Position numbers and translations under genes: made by a program. Below are positions 53,000 through 62,047 of a stretch of 64,000 bases of DNA, piece by piece. The notes under the pieces were generated by a model. That model was given only the letters and a program-made list of their open reading frames with translations, ran no database searches and was not told the DNA's origin. The stretch's first letter is position 1. Every line of letters begins with the position of its first letter. The DNA is from Haloglycomyces albus DSM 45210. Its GTDB lineage: Bacteria; Actinomycetota; Actinomycetes; Mycobacteriales; Micromonosporaceae. The stretch lies in NCBI RefSeq assembly GCF_000527155.1, contig NZ_AZUQ01000001.1, positions 2,477,615-2,541,614 on the forward strand. The letters are read 5' to 3'.

Positions 53000-54835
53000 A
53001 TGGCATCGCAACGGTCAGCTGTAGGACTGTCGCAGTCGGACATGGTATTGGCGGTGGTGATCTTTAGCGTCTCCGGTTTGATCGGTTGGATGTGGTTGAC
53101 CGGCCAGACGGCAGCAGTACTAGCCACCGGGACAGGTCTCCCACTGGGCCTCACCGAGTCGGTATCGGCCCTGTTCGCCCTCCCTAAACACCTCGCAGAC
53201 CCGCAGAACGCCTGGCCTCAGCATTACCACAATCAACTGCCCGGCCCGGTGGGAATGTGGCTGGCCCACACCATCGCCCTCGCCATGTCGATAGCTGTCG
53301 CGGTGGGAGTGTGGAAAGCCTGGCAGTGGGCGTTCGCCGATACCACTGGTAGCAGGGGCGGAATGGCCACCCGCGTGGAGTTGAAACGTGCCCTGTCTGC
53401 CAAAGCCGCCCTGGCGAAAGCAGCACGCCTGCGCCCCAGCCTCGAGTCCAAACCCACGGCCGCTCACGTGTCCGTCGATCTCGGAAAAGCCATCGGTACC
53501 GGGCAGAAAGTACGCGCCGATATCGAAAACTCCGTGCTGATGGCGGCGGCACCTCGCCAGGGTAAAACCAGTCAAGTCGTGATTCCCTGGTTGACCGACT
53601 GGAAAGGACCCGCACTAGCCACCTCGGTGCGCTCCGATATTGTCCTGGCCACCCATGAAATACACCGCCAACAGGGACGGCCCGTGGCGGTGATGGACAT
53701 CGGCCCGACCGCATGGCCATATCCGTTGACATGGAGCCCGGTTGCCGGGTGTAGCGACTATGACAAAGCCCGACGACGAGCCGGAGTCATGGTGACTGTC
53801 GGTCGCGGTGGGGGCGATTCCACCAACGCGGGGTTTTTCCACGCCAACGCCGTCAATCTCCTTGCGGCGTGGTTGCACGCGGCGGCACTCGACAGCCGCG
53901 ACATGTCTGATGTGGTCGATTGGGCGTTGAACCCCACCAACCAGATCGCGGTCGATATTTTGGAATCACGCGCCACGACACCGTCGATCGCGGCGAATCT
54001 TCTGGGCCTGTATCAAGCCGCCGACGAGACCCGATCGAGCCTGTTCAACACGGTACAAACGGCCATCGCGCCACTGTTGTCCGACCGGGCACGCGAGGTG
54101 TTTTGCCCACCCAGCAGTCAAGCGATCGACCTCCGCTCGTTCCTTGAATCCGAAGGCACCATGTATCTGCTGGTGCCGGAACAAAAATCACAAGAGCTTG
54201 CCCCGTTGATCTCGGCGTTTGTCGACGAAGTGGTGGAGGTAGCAATGGATATGGCTCATCAATCCACCACTGGGCGGCTCGACCCACCCTTGGGGCTGTT
54301 TCTCGACGAGGTTGCCAACATTACGCCGTTGGACAACCTCCCGGAATTGATGTCGTATGCGGCGGGGTCAGGCCTGTTTGTCGTCGCGATCTTTCAAGAA
54401 CTCGCCCAAGCGCGACACCGATGGGGCAGCCATGCCGCTGACATGTTGTGGGGCGCGGCCACGGTCAAGCTCGCTCTCGGCGGACTCTCCGGCGCCGACG
54501 CCGAAGCGTTCAGCGACCTGGCGGGACGATGGGACGAGACGATCGTCAACACCCAATACGGCCCACACGGCCCCACCCGTTCGACAACAGAAAAAGAACG
54601 CACCACCCTCACCCCCTTTGAAATCCGGAAACTATCGGCCGACCGTCGCGAAGCGTTGGTGGTGCACACCTCCACCGCAGCGGTGACAACCCGCATGAGA
54701 CGCCACTACGAATCGACACACAAAGACGCTCACGCCCGTTCGGTGGCCGATACGACCGCGCAGATTCAGAAACGACACACCACAACGACGCCCACCGTGA
54801 CCACTACGACGACCGAGAGGAGCTGGCGATGGTAG
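53000..54835 (+). CDS. T4SS coupling protein (VirD4/TraG-like)
   Basis: A 611-residue coupling protein that links the relaxase-DNA complex to the channel. Two N-terminal membrane segments (VLAVVIFSVSGLIGWMWL; GMWLAHTIALAMSIAVAVGV). Walker A is AAPRQGKTSQVVIPWLTDW; Walker B PLGLFLDEVANITPLDNLPE; later QELAQARHRWGSHAADMLWG. CAGGAG is 9 bases before the ATG. The final 100 residues are polar. It overlaps the next gene by 7 bases. Confidence 0.88.
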   Translation: MASQRSAVGLSQSDMVLAVVIFSVSGLIGWMWLTGQTAAVLATGTGLPLGLTESVSALFALPKHLADPQNAWPQHYHNQLPGPVGMWLAHTIALAMSIAVAVGVWKAWQWAFADTTGSRGGMATRVELKRALSAKAALAKAARLRPSLESKPTAAHVSVDLGKAIGTGQKVRADIENSVLMAAAPRQGKTSQVVIPWLTDWKGPALATSVRSDIVLATHEIHRQQGRPVAVMDIGPTAWPYPLTWSPVAGCSDYDKARRRAGVMVTVGRGGGDSTNAGFFHANAVNLLAAWLHAAALDSRDMSDVVDWALNPTNQIAVDILESRATTPSIAANLLGLYQAADETRSSLFNTVQTAIAPLLSDRAREVFCPPSSQAIDLRSFLESEGTMYLLVPEQKSQELAPLISAFVDEVVEVAMDMAHQSTTGRLDPPLGLFLDEVANITPLDNLPELMSYAAGSGLFVVAIFQELAQARHRWGSHAADMLWGAATVKLALGGLSGADAEAFSDLAGRWDETIVNTQYGPHGPTRSTTEKERTTLTPFEIRKLSADRREALVVHTSTAAVTTRMRRHYESTHKDAHARSVADTTAQIQKRHTTTTPTVTTTTTERSWRW

Positions 54836-55632
54836 AGCCACAGGCCGACAAACCCACCAGCCCACCCGGTGGGGGAGGGGTGCTGTCGATTCAAGGGCGA
54901 CTGTGGGAATGGCATGCCATGGACGAGACCACCCGTCAGGAATGCTGGGACGATCTCGTCGCATGGGTCGCCTGGCTTGCCGATGTGTATGAACTGGGAC
55001 GAGAATCCCGGCTCCCGGCGTGTTGGAGCGACCATCCCGGACTTGTGCAGGAGCTGTGGACACTCAAACTCTGGCGCGACGCGCTCTACACCACCGATGT
55101 CGACGAGGCCGTTACCACCGGCAGCGAAGCCGGGGCCCTCGCCCAACACGCACGTCAATGGCATAGCGAACTGCGCAACCTCATCAACGCCATGAGCTTC
55201 TACGCCCCGCAATGCCGCGCCGGACACACCCCCGCACCCCGATTGAACGACCGCGCCGACGATCTCACCGCCCGATGGACAACAGCCGACCCCACCGGAG
55301 ACATCGCCGCACCCCGACAAACACACCACGCCCAGCAACGCATCGAACGCCACCGGCGACCCGCCCGTCGGGACGTGATGAGTTTCCACGACATGATGAG
55401 CGCCGGGATCGCCAACAAGATCCAACGACTCAACTCCACCATCTCCGACATCGTGTTCTACCTGGGCCACTGGTGGGTACTCGACGACGAGGCCAGCGAA
55501 TGGCTCAAATGCACCGACCCCCATGTTGTGGCACAGATCAACAAAATCCACCACGCCACCACCGGACCCGACGACACGCACCACACCACCACACCCGGTG
55601 AAGCGACCGACGATGAGGAGAACAGTGAATGA
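54829..55632 (+). CDS. DUF4913-like protein with a WWV-type tail
   Basis: A 267-residue protein. The middle WDDLVAWVAWLADVYELGRE and SDHPGLVQELWTLKLWRDAL resembles DUF4913, a family found in actinobacterial conjugative elements. A C-terminal block ISDIVFYLGHWWVLDDEASE also occurs in the small protein at 56540-56809. GAGAGGAG precedes the ATG. Overlaps both neighbours (7 bases and ATGA). Probably a cytoplasmic helper of transfer. Confidence 0.65.
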   Translation: MVEPQADKPTSPPGGGGVLSIQGRLWEWHAMDETTRQECWDDLVAWVAWLADVYELGRESRLPACWSDHPGLVQELWTLKLWRDALYTTDVDEAVTTGSEAGALAQHARQWHSELRNLINAMSFYAPQCRAGHTPAPRLNDRADDLTARWTTADPTGDIAAPRQTHHAQQRIERHRRPARRDVMSFHDMMSAGIANKIQRLNSTISDIVFYLGHWWVLDDEASEWLKCTDPHVVAQINKIHHATTGPDDTHHTTTPGEATDDEENSE

Positions 55633-56543
55633 CGACCATTATCGACGAGGCAGAGGAACGCTACCTCGCCGCCCTGTTGGAACGCACCCTCCCTGACGGC
55701 ATCGCTGCGCTCACTTCTGAGGAGTTTTCCCAACCCCGCCACGGGGAGTGTTTCGAACTCATCAGCCACTACCGGACACAACACCCCACCTGGGGAGCCG
55801 ACCAGATGGTCGAGGCGATCGGCGGAGACGAACGCGTCGAGGCCGCCACGCAAGCGTTGATCCACCACCTCGCCGACCGCGGTGGTCTCGACGACGACCA
55901 CATCGCCATCTACACCGACCTCATCCAAGCCAGTGCTTTCGCCCGCTCGATTCAACACACCACACCGGCGGGCGAGGCCACCGACCACGACCAGAGAGTC
56001 GCGACCGCTCTGGCCAACACCGTCGACGACTACCACACCCGCCTGACCGCCCCCTTCGACCACCACCCCGACACGCCAACACCAGAGGAAACCGGAGTTG
56101 ATTGGCACACGAGGGCCGAAGAACAACTGATCGCCGCGCTGATGCGTGACCCGTCCATCGCGCCACAGGTGACAACATTGGTCGACCCGGCCGACATGAC
56201 CGACCCCCGCCGCAAAGCCCTCTACGAAGACGTGGCCAGTTGCGGATGGAACAACGAGCCGATCGATGACCTCCGCCTCCATTGGAACCTTGGTGAGGTC
56301 GCCAAACACACCAGCCACACCGACACCGAAACCGACAGTGGACTGATCAACCGGCTCTACGCCACCGACGTCGACAGCCCAACGGCCATGGCCGCCGCCC
56401 ATCGGCTCAACGACACCATCATCGCCGAACAGGCCCCCACCCATCATCACCACCATGAACCCACACCGGGGCCCATCGTGATGCCCACCGATGCGGGCGA
56501 CCAGCGGCCGGGTGTGCAACCGGGGAAGGGAGGCGACCAATGA
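55629..56543 (+). CDS. Protein with two DnaB N-terminal-like domains, no helicase
   Basis: A 304-residue protein. Two regions look like DnaB N-terminal helical domains: EERYLAALLERTLPDGIAAL (residues 8-27) and EEQLIAALMRDPSIAPQVTT (about 160-180, followed by DPRRKALYEDV). There is no RecA-type ATPase, so it is not a helicase. It could interact with host DnaB or primase during element replication. Ends in His/Pro-rich sequence. ATGA-type overlaps on both sides. Confidence 0.65.
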   Translation: MTTIIDEAEERYLAALLERTLPDGIAALTSEEFSQPRHGECFELISHYRTQHPTWGADQMVEAIGGDERVEAATQALIHHLADRGGLDDDHIAIYTDLIQASAFARSIQHTTPAGEATDHDQRVATALANTVDDYHTRLTAPFDHHPDTPTPEETGVDWHTRAEEQLIAALMRDPSIAPQVTTLVDPADMTDPRRKALYEDVASCGWNNEPIDDLRLHWNLGEVAKHTSHTDTETDSGLINRLYATDVDSPTAMAAAHRLNDTIIAEQAPTHHHHHEPTPGPIVMPTDAGDQRPGVQPGKGGDQ

Positions 56544-56809
56544 GCCCCCAGCCCCGCACCGGAACCAGCGACCCGAAAGCGCTCCCACTCGTATTGGACG
56601 CGGCGGGCATGCAACGGGCCATCCTCCATAAAGAGGTTCAACCACTGTCGCCCATGTTGCGCGACATCGTGCGATACAAAGGTCACTGGTGGGTTGCCGA
56701 CGATCGCGAGTGGGTTCGTGTCACCGCACCGGCGATGATCGACAAACTCGACCAGCAAAAGAAGCGCTCCGCCGCCATCTACGCCAACCTCACCAGTAAG
56801 AAGCAATAA
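56540..56809 (+). CDS. Small protein sharing a GHWWV block with the 54829 gene
   Basis: An 89-residue protein. RDIVRYKGHWWVADDREWVR is close to DIVFYLGHWWVLDDEASEWL in the 54829 protein, and both are followed by a helix containing an Ile-x-K pattern. It is the last plus-strand gene of the transfer operon, joined by ATGA. Function unknown; the shared block could bind a common partner. Confidence 0.6.
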   Translation: MSPQPRTGTSDPKALPLVLDAAGMQRAILHKEVQPLSPMLRDIVRYKGHWWVADDREWVRVTAPAMIDKLDQQKKRSAAIYANLTSKKQ

Positions 56810-56842
56810 CGACCCATAAAAACACTGGCCCAGTGGTTGAAC

Positions 56843-56894
56843 ACCGGGAGTGCGGAGAATACGCCCATCACGTGTCTGCTCCGACACCCCCGGT
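56843..56894. terminator. Hairpin between converging genes
   Basis: ACCGGGAGTGCGGAG (56843-56857) pairs with CTCCGACACCCCCGGT (56879-56894), with one bulge and one mismatch. It lies between the end of the transfer operon and the end of the DUF932 gene. Confidence 0.6.
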
Positions 56895-56902
56895 AGGAGT
56901 CA

Positions 56903-57913
56903 TTAAAGCGATACGAGTGCGGCCTCGTGGGCCAGTCGGGCGGCCCGGTTTTTTTGGGTATTGGTGTCAACCATGGACCGGGTGAAATACGACGTGGCAC
57001 TGCGATGTGGGCGCACATGGTCGAGATATTCTACCGCCATCTGAAACAGACCGTAGGCGGTATGAGCGATGTTTTCATTAGTCACCTCATAGGCCAACAG
57101 CCGCAACTGATTCCGTGAGGCATCAACATTGGCGCGGACACGATCAGACATCATCGTGTCCGACGGGTAGGGCATCAATTGCTCAATAAACCATTCGGTG
57201 CGAGCGGCATCGACGTTGAGCCCATACAACTCCTCCGCAATTGCACGATGCGCACGAAACGACGAACGCGCCAGACCGACGGCCTCTTTCGCTTCACCGA
57301 TACGATTTCGCCAGTTTTTCGTATGCCGAAACGAATACGCTGCCCCGGTCGTGCGTCCTTCCATCTCGGCGGCTTTAACCGTATTGGCGCACACCACCCG
57401 GACGCTGGTGGGAATCAAGCGCGCCGCGCTACTGCCATCATGGCGTGAAATCAACAGCATATACGGGGCCGTGAGCGAATCATCGCCACCAACCTGGTAG
57501 GGCTCGTCCAAATACGCCAACGCCCACACCATGCGCCCTTCATCGAGGGATCCGGCCGTTTCGAACGTGACGTTGGTTTGATCGAGAACTTCTTGGAAAA
57601 TAACGCCGAAATCGCGCATTGAAATAATCTCGTAGGAATCCCGTACGATGGCCAACCGACGCCCATTATCGGATCGGGCGATGGCTTTCCAGTCAGGATC
57701 AAGAGCCATCGTACCGTTGCCGTCGACAACCGGCCTGGGTTGGGCTGCGTCATTCCACTCCAACAGGGGAAGTGGTCGATCAACGACCTCCCACTCCAAA
57801 CCTGCGAGGCGGCGCGCTTCCTCCCACGTGTCGGGATGCTCATCGAGCACAGTGCCCAAGCCGTGCCAGGCGGGTTGACGAACGAAAAAACCAGACTCAA
57901 ACAAATGCGCCAT
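56903..57913 (-). CDS. DUF932 / phage-plasmid-like protein
   Basis: A 336-residue DUF932 protein (TIGR03299-like). Typical segments are MAHLFESGFFVRQPAWHGLG, EEARRLAGLEWEVVDRPLPL and SLTAPYMLLISRHDGSSAAR. Such proteins are common in actinobacterial plasmids and phages, near replication genes, with no proved biochemical role. The ATG at 57913 follows AAAGGTGG; a GTG at 57925 is also in frame. Confidence 0.85.
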   Translation of the reverse strand: MAHLFESGFFVRQPAWHGLGTVLDEHPDTWEEARRLAGLEWEVVDRPLPLLEWNDAAQPRPVVDGNGTMALDPDWKAIARSDNGRRLAIVRDSYEIISMRDFGVIFQEVLDQTNVTFETAGSLDEGRMVWALAYLDEPYQVGGDDSLTAPYMLLISRHDGSSAARLIPTSVRVVCANTVKAAEMEGRTTGAAYSFRHTKNWRNRIGEAKEAVGLARSSFRAHRAIAEELYGLNVDAARTEWFIEQLMPYPSDTMMSDRVRANVDASRNQLRLLAYEVTNENIAHTAYGLFQMAVEYLDHVRPHRSATSYFTRSMVDTNTQKNRAARLAHEAALVSL

Positions 57914-57946
57914 CAACGGCACCACCTTTCAACTTAAGGGGCGTAG

Positions 57947-58043
57947 GCAGTGTTTCTGCCGATTGCCCGTGCGGTAACGCCCGAGAACCAGGCCACGGCC
58001 TGGTAACCTCGGGCGCCGCACCAGCAATCGACAGAAACACTGC
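57947..58043. repeat. Three-tier stem-loop between DUF932 and integrase
   Basis: Outer arms 57947-57966 and 58024-58043 pair at 19 of 20. Inside, CGCCCGAG (57978-57985) pairs with 58008-58015, and ACCAGGCC (57987-57994) with GGCCTGGT (57997-58004). It is far more elaborate than a terminator and lies upstream of the DUF932 start. It could be an origin, a transfer site or an RNA. The 298 bases between it and the integrase show no gene. Confidence 0.6.
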
Positions 58044-58341
58044 GCAACTCGTTGACGAATTCAATGAACAGGTGTCCCGATTTTCGAAGCATCTCAAATC
58101 GTTACCTAGGTCGCCTTGTTACAGGAAAGAGCCACTACTCACGTTAGGCTTCAAGCTTGGGTCAAGGCGACCCGCAAAGATACGTGGAGCGGTCCTCATA
58201 AGCTGTATCCAGCATTGAAAATCACCACGCTAAATGCGTGAACATGTCTTACGGGAAGGTTCTGCTGCACGTTACAGCCCTGGCACCGTTAGCCGAATTG
58301 GTCGGGGCCAGGGCTCAGGGAAGCCACTTCTGACTTGAACC

Positions 58342-59799
58342 TCAATACTTTTGTTGCGGGAACATTGTGGCGAGCTTAGCTTGAAGCTTGGTCATCTGCT
58401 TGAGGATTTCGTCAGGGGTGGTCGGTTCCTGGTTCGAATGCAGGTGGTCTGGTGCAGGTTCTGGGGTGGAGACGGCAGACGAGGAACGGTACCGCACGGA
58501 TTCCAAAGCGTCGAGCGCGGTTTCGTCGGCGTTATCGAGCGTGCCAAGGTAGCGTTCTGTGGTGGTGATACTGGAATGCCCGAGCCGTTCCTTCACAACC
58601 TGGAGGTCGGCACCTCCGTTGAGTAGCCATGAGGCATGGGCGTGGCGGAGCATGTGCATCCGTATGTCGACTTTCAGCTCGGCCTTCTTTAGAGTCGGCT
58701 TTATGACGTTGTCCCTGAACCAGCGGTTCGGGATATGCCCGTCGGTGTCCCACGTGCGAGGCTCCCGTGGCTGGTCCTTGCCGTTGGCTCGCCGCTTGGC
58801 GCGGTAGTCGGCCATCGCACGGCGGCAGTGGTCGCACCGGCATCTACCAGCTGTGTAGGCGGAGAGGGTCCCGTGTGAATAGGTGCGGCCCTTCTCGTTC
58901 GGCTCGGTCTTCCCTTTAGGTGCAGAGAGTTTAGTCTTGGGTTTAGTTGGGATCTCGTGGTACTGGAAGATCAGGTCGTTTTGGCCGATCTCGTGCTCCG
59001 TGATGAAGTCGAGTAGTTTGTTGCAGAGCGACATGGCGATTTTGAAACGTCGGCTCTTACCGCTCTTCGGTTTGTCTTTGACGAGGAAACGGTTACCTTC
59101 GGGATGAAACCTGGGGCTAACCTGGACCACAGCGCGGGAAACAGTAAGCAGGCGGGGGCCGAAGTTTATGTCTTTCGGACGGATTTCGGTGAGTTCGCCC
59201 CAACGGAGGCCCGTTTCAATAGCAGTTTCGACCAGAAGTCGCGACTGGGCATCTGGCAGGTTCGTGTGGAAGAGTTCGAATTGCTCGGGAGTAATAACTG
59301 GTATCGGCTGAGGTTCAACCTTTCCCATCGTGACCTTAGAACAGGGATTTCCCACGATCACGTCATCCTTTACGGCGCTGTTCATGATCGTGGAAAGTAG
59401 GATCTTGCAGTGCATCCGATAGCTGGGCTTCATACCCTGGTCTTTCAATTCCTTGAGCCACCGTCGCACGTCATTGGCTCGGATATGGAGCATCTTGTTC
59501 GAACCGAAGAAGTCCATGAGATAGGCGTAGAGGGTGCAGTGGTAGCCCTCGTATGTCTTGGCCTCTACCTGGAGGTTTGGAAGCCAGTAGTTCTCAGCGT
59601 ATTCCTGGAAAGTCTGGCGGCCACGGACGAGGTGATCTCCTCGACCCTCGTCGACTTTAGTCTCAGCGGCGTGCCACTTGCGTTCGGCTTCCCTCTTATC
59701 CTGGTAGGTGCCAGCCGAGCGCGCCTTGCCATTGGCGTCGTAATACATGGCGGTATAACGAGTACCACTCCTGCGTTTGCGCGGGATGACGTAACCCAT
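58342..59799 (-). CDS. int: Tyrosine site-specific integrase of the element
   Basis: A 485-residue tyrosine recombinase that inserts and removes the element at a tRNA gene. N-terminal arm-binding region (MGYVIPRKRRSGTRYTAMYY), SAM-like domain (FQEYAENYWLPNLQVEAKTY), and the catalytic residues: Arg in ETGLRWGELTEIRPKD, HMLRHAHASW (His and Arg), GHSSITTTERYLG (Tyr). Between the first Arg and the HxxR box sits an insert with CRCDHCRRAMADYRAKRR, a zinc-like module. It lies 168 bases from the tRNA fragment, as is usual for tRNA-targeting integrases. Confidence 0.92.
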   Translation of the reverse strand: MGYVIPRKRRSGTRYTAMYYDANGKARSAGTYQDKREAERKWHAAETKVDEGRGDHLVRGRQTFQEYAENYWLPNLQVEAKTYEGYHCTLYAYLMDFFGSNKMLHIRANDVRRWLKELKDQGMKPSYRMHCKILLSTIMNSAVKDDVIVGNPCSKVTMGKVEPQPIPVITPEQFELFHTNLPDAQSRLLVETAIETGLRWGELTEIRPKDINFGPRLLTVSRAVVQVSPRFHPEGNRFLVKDKPKSGKSRRFKIAMSLCNKLLDFITEHEIGQNDLIFQYHEIPTKPKTKLSAPKGKTEPNEKGRTYSHGTLSAYTAGRCRCDHCRRAMADYRAKRRANGKDQPREPRTWDTDGHIPNRWFRDNVIKPTLKKAELKVDIRMHMLRHAHASWLLNGGADLQVVKERLGHSSITTTERYLGTLDNADETALDALESVRYRSSSAVSTPEPAPDHLHSNQEPTTPDEILKQMTKLQAKLATMFPQQKY

Positions 59800-59967
59800 G
59801 GGTGAACCTCCAGATGGTTAGCAATTGGTTAGTGGACGGGGTGGTACTAACCTTCACGATCTAATATTAGATAACACGCATATATAGGCCGTGAACTGGA
59901 ACCATATCCGAATTATGGGCCTACTGCCATAGATTTGTCTTGACGACAAATCGGGTTTGGGAGCGGG
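59800..59967. promoter_or_regulatory. Attachment-site arm region
   Basis: Between integrase start and tRNA fragment. It holds repeated GGTTAG (in TGGTTAGCAATTGGTTAGTG, near 59815-59834), an inverted GGTACTAACC, and the palindrome CTAATATTAG. These fit integrase arm sites and the int promoter. Confidence 0.5.
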
Positions 59968-60000
59968 GGGTCGCAGGTTCAAATCCTGTCTTCCCGACCA
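59968..60000 (+). other. att site: 3' end of a tRNA-Pro gene
   Basis: The T-arm (GCAGGTTCAAATCCTGT), acceptor strand CTTCCCG, discriminator A and CCA are complete, but no D-arm or anticodon arm exists before them. The wording of the T-arm and end fits actinobacterial tRNA-Pro. It is the duplicated end left by integration. The intact tRNA should be at the other end of the element on the same strand. Confidence 0.8.
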
Positions 60001-60506
60001 CAAAACACCTGTTCAGAATCAACCACTTGGCCTTTAGACGATAGCAGTGAATATTCTCGATCGTCGTCGAATACTAGCCATGTTTCCATCGTGCACGCGT
60101 TTCGCGTATCTGGTGCCATGTCTCTCTCTGCCACTGCTGAAGGCTCCTTCGTTTCGAACGGAGGCATTCGCGTTGGGCACCGGTGGGTACCAGTCTATGC
60201 TGTAGAGAACCGAGACAGTCCCGGCGAAATTGTCGGCAGCGGTGACCAGGAGCGGAATCGACTTACGTAACCGCGCTCGAATCCGTACCTCGCCCATGCA
60301 TCAATGGCCACCATTTAGGCACCACAAGAACCTCGTCTTTATAAAATCTGTAGCTTTCTCGAAACAGACCAAAGAGCGGAGACGGCGGTGACCGCCGGCC
60401 CCGCGTTCGATCAATCTGTAACAACATTTCGAATGCGCGCATCATTATCCGTTTGGTCCTGATGGATGGTTCCCTCCGTCTTCGGAGGTTGTGGCCGACA
60501 GGTCGG
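60001..60506. other. Chromosomal flank without a clear gene
   Basis: About 500 bases. Short frames on both strands show no family motif or ribosome site. It begins right after the att site and ends at the stop of the esterase. Confidence 0.5.
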
Positions 60507-61481
60507 TCACGCCTTACGGAGTCGGGCTATGATGCCGTCGAGGTCGTCGTTGAAGAGGTCATGACGGACAAAGTGGCCTCCCTCCACCTCGTGCCACTCA
60601 TGGGGAATCCCGGCGTCCCCAAGAAGGCCGCGGAACTCTCGCTGACCATTGAGGACATGGTGCTCATTGACCCAGTCCCACACGGATTCGGGGCTGGTAC
60701 CGGCGGCCATGAACACCCGCTTGTGGCGGTAGCTCTCGACGCGTTCGACCGGGTTGTCGGTGCTGACTCTGTTTTCGTCCCAAGGGACGCCGTAGACTGT
60801 GCCGCCGCCGAGTTCGACGGCGGCAGACGACAGGTTCGCCCAGTGCACTACCGCCCCGTCATCGAGGCGTAGGCTGGCCGGACCGGAGTGGGAGCTCACT
60901 GAGGCGAAGTGTCCGTAGTATTTGGCGGCGTATTTCAGAGCGCCGAAACCGCCCATCGAAAATCCGGAGACGGCGCGACCATTGAACTCCGCATAGGTCC
61001 GGAAATTCGCCTCGACCCATGGCAGTAGCTGGGCGATGTGGAAGTGCTCCCAGTTGCGCGGGCCGACGTTGGAGGTGACCGGGTTTGAGTACCAACCGGC
61101 GCTTCCGCCGTCCGGCATCACGACGATGATCGGTTTGCCGGCCGTCCACTCACGAATGCCTTCGAAATCGAAAAACCTGAAGTCCTGATCTCCACCGTGG
61201 AAGAGGTATAGGACGGGGTAGGTGCGTCCGCTGTGGTGGTAGTCGTCAGGTAGTAGAACGTTGACACCGGGATTCCACCCGATCGAGTCGGTCGCAAAAC
61301 GGTAGTACCACATCCGCGGATCGTCTTCGTTGTGGTCGACAATGTGCAAGCCGTGTCCGTCTCCGGCGGCACCGGCCGGTGCCGCCGATGCGAGAGCGCC
61401 TCCGGTTCCCAGTGCCATCGCGGCCGAGAGTCCGCCTGCGGATTTGAGTATGTTTCTACGAGTGAGGTGCTGATTGTTCAC
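60507..61481 (-). CDS. Tat-exported esterase (Ag85/esterase D type)
   Basis: A 324-residue alpha/beta hydrolase. The GTG start at 61481 follows AGGAGG by 5 bases; the longer frame to 61727 has no site. A Tat signal TRRNILKSAGGLSAAMALGT is followed by Ala-rich sequence ending near ASAAPAGAAG. The nucleophile is in GRAVSGFSMGGFGALKYA; the His is probably in HEWHEVEGGHFVRHD. It likely cleaves or transfers acyl esters outside the cell. Similar to mycolyltransferase-like esterases (PF00756). Confidence 0.87.
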   Translation of the reverse strand: MNNQHLTRRNILKSAGGLSAAMALGTGGALASAAPAGAAGDGHGLHIVDHNEDDPRMWYYRFATDSIGWNPGVNVLLPDDYHHSGRTYPVLYLFHGGDQDFRFFDFEGIREWTAGKPIIVVMPDGGSAGWYSNPVTSNVGPRNWEHFHIAQLLPWVEANFRTYAEFNGRAVSGFSMGGFGALKYAAKYYGHFASVSSHSGPASLRLDDGAVVHWANLSSAAVELGGGTVYGVPWDENRVSTDNPVERVESYRHKRVFMAAGTSPESVWDWVNEHHVLNGQREFRGLLGDAGIPHEWHEVEGGHFVRHDLFNDDLDGIIARLRKA

Positions 61482-62013
61482 AATGTCCTCCTGGAGAGTT
61501 GGATTTCGGTGCGGATGTGAGTAGATCCGGGCCCATGGATTGATGACAGCGTGCCTGTGCTGATTTCCCATGTCGAACAGTCGCGCTGTGGCAGGGCAAG
61601 GGAACGGAGCTTGGAAGGCTACGAAGAGGTCGGTGTCTCGAGTGCCGACGGTGGGTCTAGCCGCCGCGACAGCGACCTTGACCTTCGTTTCCATTTGAGA
61701 GGTTCCTGTCCTTGAAAGGATGGTCACGAATTACATTCATGGTTGACGTTAAGCTGTGCCACAGTCGAAGTCAATACGTTCTCAATATCCGATATTTCTA
61801 ATAGTGATATTTAAGGTCGGATTTAATATTCCCCGTATTCACTTGGGCGGGATTGTATAACCTAATTGCAAATGTCGCAATATAATAGTTCGATAAAAGA
61901 AACGCAGCATGATGTTGGGTGGATCGAGCCCGGTGAGGCCAATCATCGTCGCATCGCAAAGAGTAGCTTTTGACGAGTCGGTTAATGATCGGAGAATCCA
62001 GCGACGCAGACCT
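61482..62013. other. AT-rich intergenic region
   Basis: Upstream of the esterase on the minus strand, so it should contain that promoter. The core at 61780-61880 is AT-rich. No gene is supported. Confidence 0.5.
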
Positions 62014-62047
62014 CCGGATTTATCCGTGGGGTTAGTCGCTCACAACG

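Noticed and set aside
59940-60000. A complete tRNA gene at the element's right end
   Set aside because: Only the T-arm and acceptor 3' strand are present; no anticodon arm or matching 5' acceptor precedes it.
60507-61727. 406-residue form of the esterase
   Set aside because: AGGAGG and a Tat signal mark the GTG at 61481; the upstream part has no site.
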